Assembly (NCBI GenBank): GCA_021413865.1
Contig: JAIOPN010000007.1
Location: 45,883-109,882, forward strand
DNA from: Planctomycetota bacterium
GTDB taxonomy: Bacteria; Planctomycetota; Phycisphaerae; Phycisphaerales; Phycisphaeraceae
DNA length: 64,000 nucleotides
Direction: 5' to 3'
The notes under the pieces were generated by a model. The model searched no databases. It saw nothing but the letters and a program-made list of their open reading frames with translations, and was not told the DNA's origin. Below are positions 63,865 to 64,000 of the stretch, piece by piece. The translations under genes and the position numbers were made by a program. Numbering within the stretch: position 1 is the first letter of the stretch; each line of letters starts with the position of its first letter.

Positions 63865-64000
63865 AGGCTCTGTCTGAAAACACGATCTTGAGGGTGCGTT
63901 GAATCATCGCCAGTTTCATCATCGCCAGGAAGTTGATGGCCAGCTTCTCGAAGCGTGTGCCGATGCGGCGACACTCTTTGAGCCAGCCGATGGTCTGCTC
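63863..64000 (-). mobile_element. IS5-family insertion sequence, transposase C-terminus, runs off the right edge
   Basis: 45 codons before a TAG at 63863-63865, with the frame open to the window end. The residues EQTIGWLKECRRIGTRFEKL, AINFLAMMKLAMIQRTL and KIVFSDRA match the C-terminus of IS5-family (DDE) transposases, including the catalytic Glu region. The candidate inverted repeat begins at 63866 (GGCTCTGTCTGAAAACACGA). The stop codon is supplied by the flanking target bases (CTAG), a pattern seen in some IS5 relatives. The other end is outside the window. Confidence 0.9.

Overview
The window looks like chromosome from a GC-rich planctomycete, probably of the class Phycisphaerae. This is inferred from several things: a pseudopilin with the planctomycete-style FTLIELLVVISIIALL head, TMTC-like glycosyltransferase/TPR proteins, a neutral-ceramidase-like protein, several Gfo/Idh/MocA oxidoreductases and very GC-rich codons. 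No rRNA, CRISPR array, prophage or replication origin was seen. Two tRNA genes (Thr-CGT and Tyr-GTA) are present.

Layout. 1-3.0 kb: a GT2 glycosyltransferase running off the left edge and an asparagine synthetase with a long C-terminal extension. 3.1-6.9 kb: two paralogous flagellins, each with its own terminator. 7.4-13.4 kb: two small low-GC ORFs, rnpA, a ClC channel, an FGGY (ribulo)kinase, an unknown membrane protein and hemB. 13.4-18.8 kb: a pseudopilin behind a long hairpin-rich leader, then two tandem membrane glycosyltransferase/TPR proteins. 18.9-25.1 kb: guaB, a tagaturonate-epimerase-like protein with a co-transcribed alpha/beta hydrolase, and rpmF-plsX. 25.1-34.4 kb: a sugar catabolic locus made of a ribose-type ABC transporter, two SDR dehydrogenases and a cupin in one minus-strand operon, with a beta-propeller glycosidase-like protein transcribed divergently, followed by tRNA-Thr and a probable TIM-barrel hydrolase.

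34.4-45.3 kb is rich in signalling genes: an FHA-GAF histidine kinase downstream of argH, a degenerate receiver-GAF protein, an HDOD-histidine kinase paired with a response regulator whose DNA-binding domain is N-terminal, an HNH nuclease and a Cache/HAMP/PP2C phosphatase. 45.3-54.9 kb: a DUF900-type lipoprotein, a gene remnant, a second lipoprotein, tRNA-Tyr, a ceramidase-like protein, a GNAT, a Gfo/Idh protein (GH109-like), a PAQR/hemolysin III protein, a Cys-rich protein, and larB-nnrD. 55.0-62.3 kb: a transglutaminase, a BshC-like protein, an M24 peptidase, accB-accC and a Gfo/Idh dehydrogenase. 62.35-64 kb is lower in GC: a DEDDh exonuclease-BRCT gene has been cut at its 5' end by an IS5-family element whose transposase tail reaches the right edge.

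The most unusual feature is a set of short intergenic palindromes (76-112 bp) from at least five sequence families. Three families have arms of 29-30 bp, and two families occur as full repeated copies inside this window. Other points to check are the degenerate receiver, the HDOD-kinase pair, an SDR lacking its catalytic Tyr, and an orphan plus-strand terminator that may end an undescribed small RNA.
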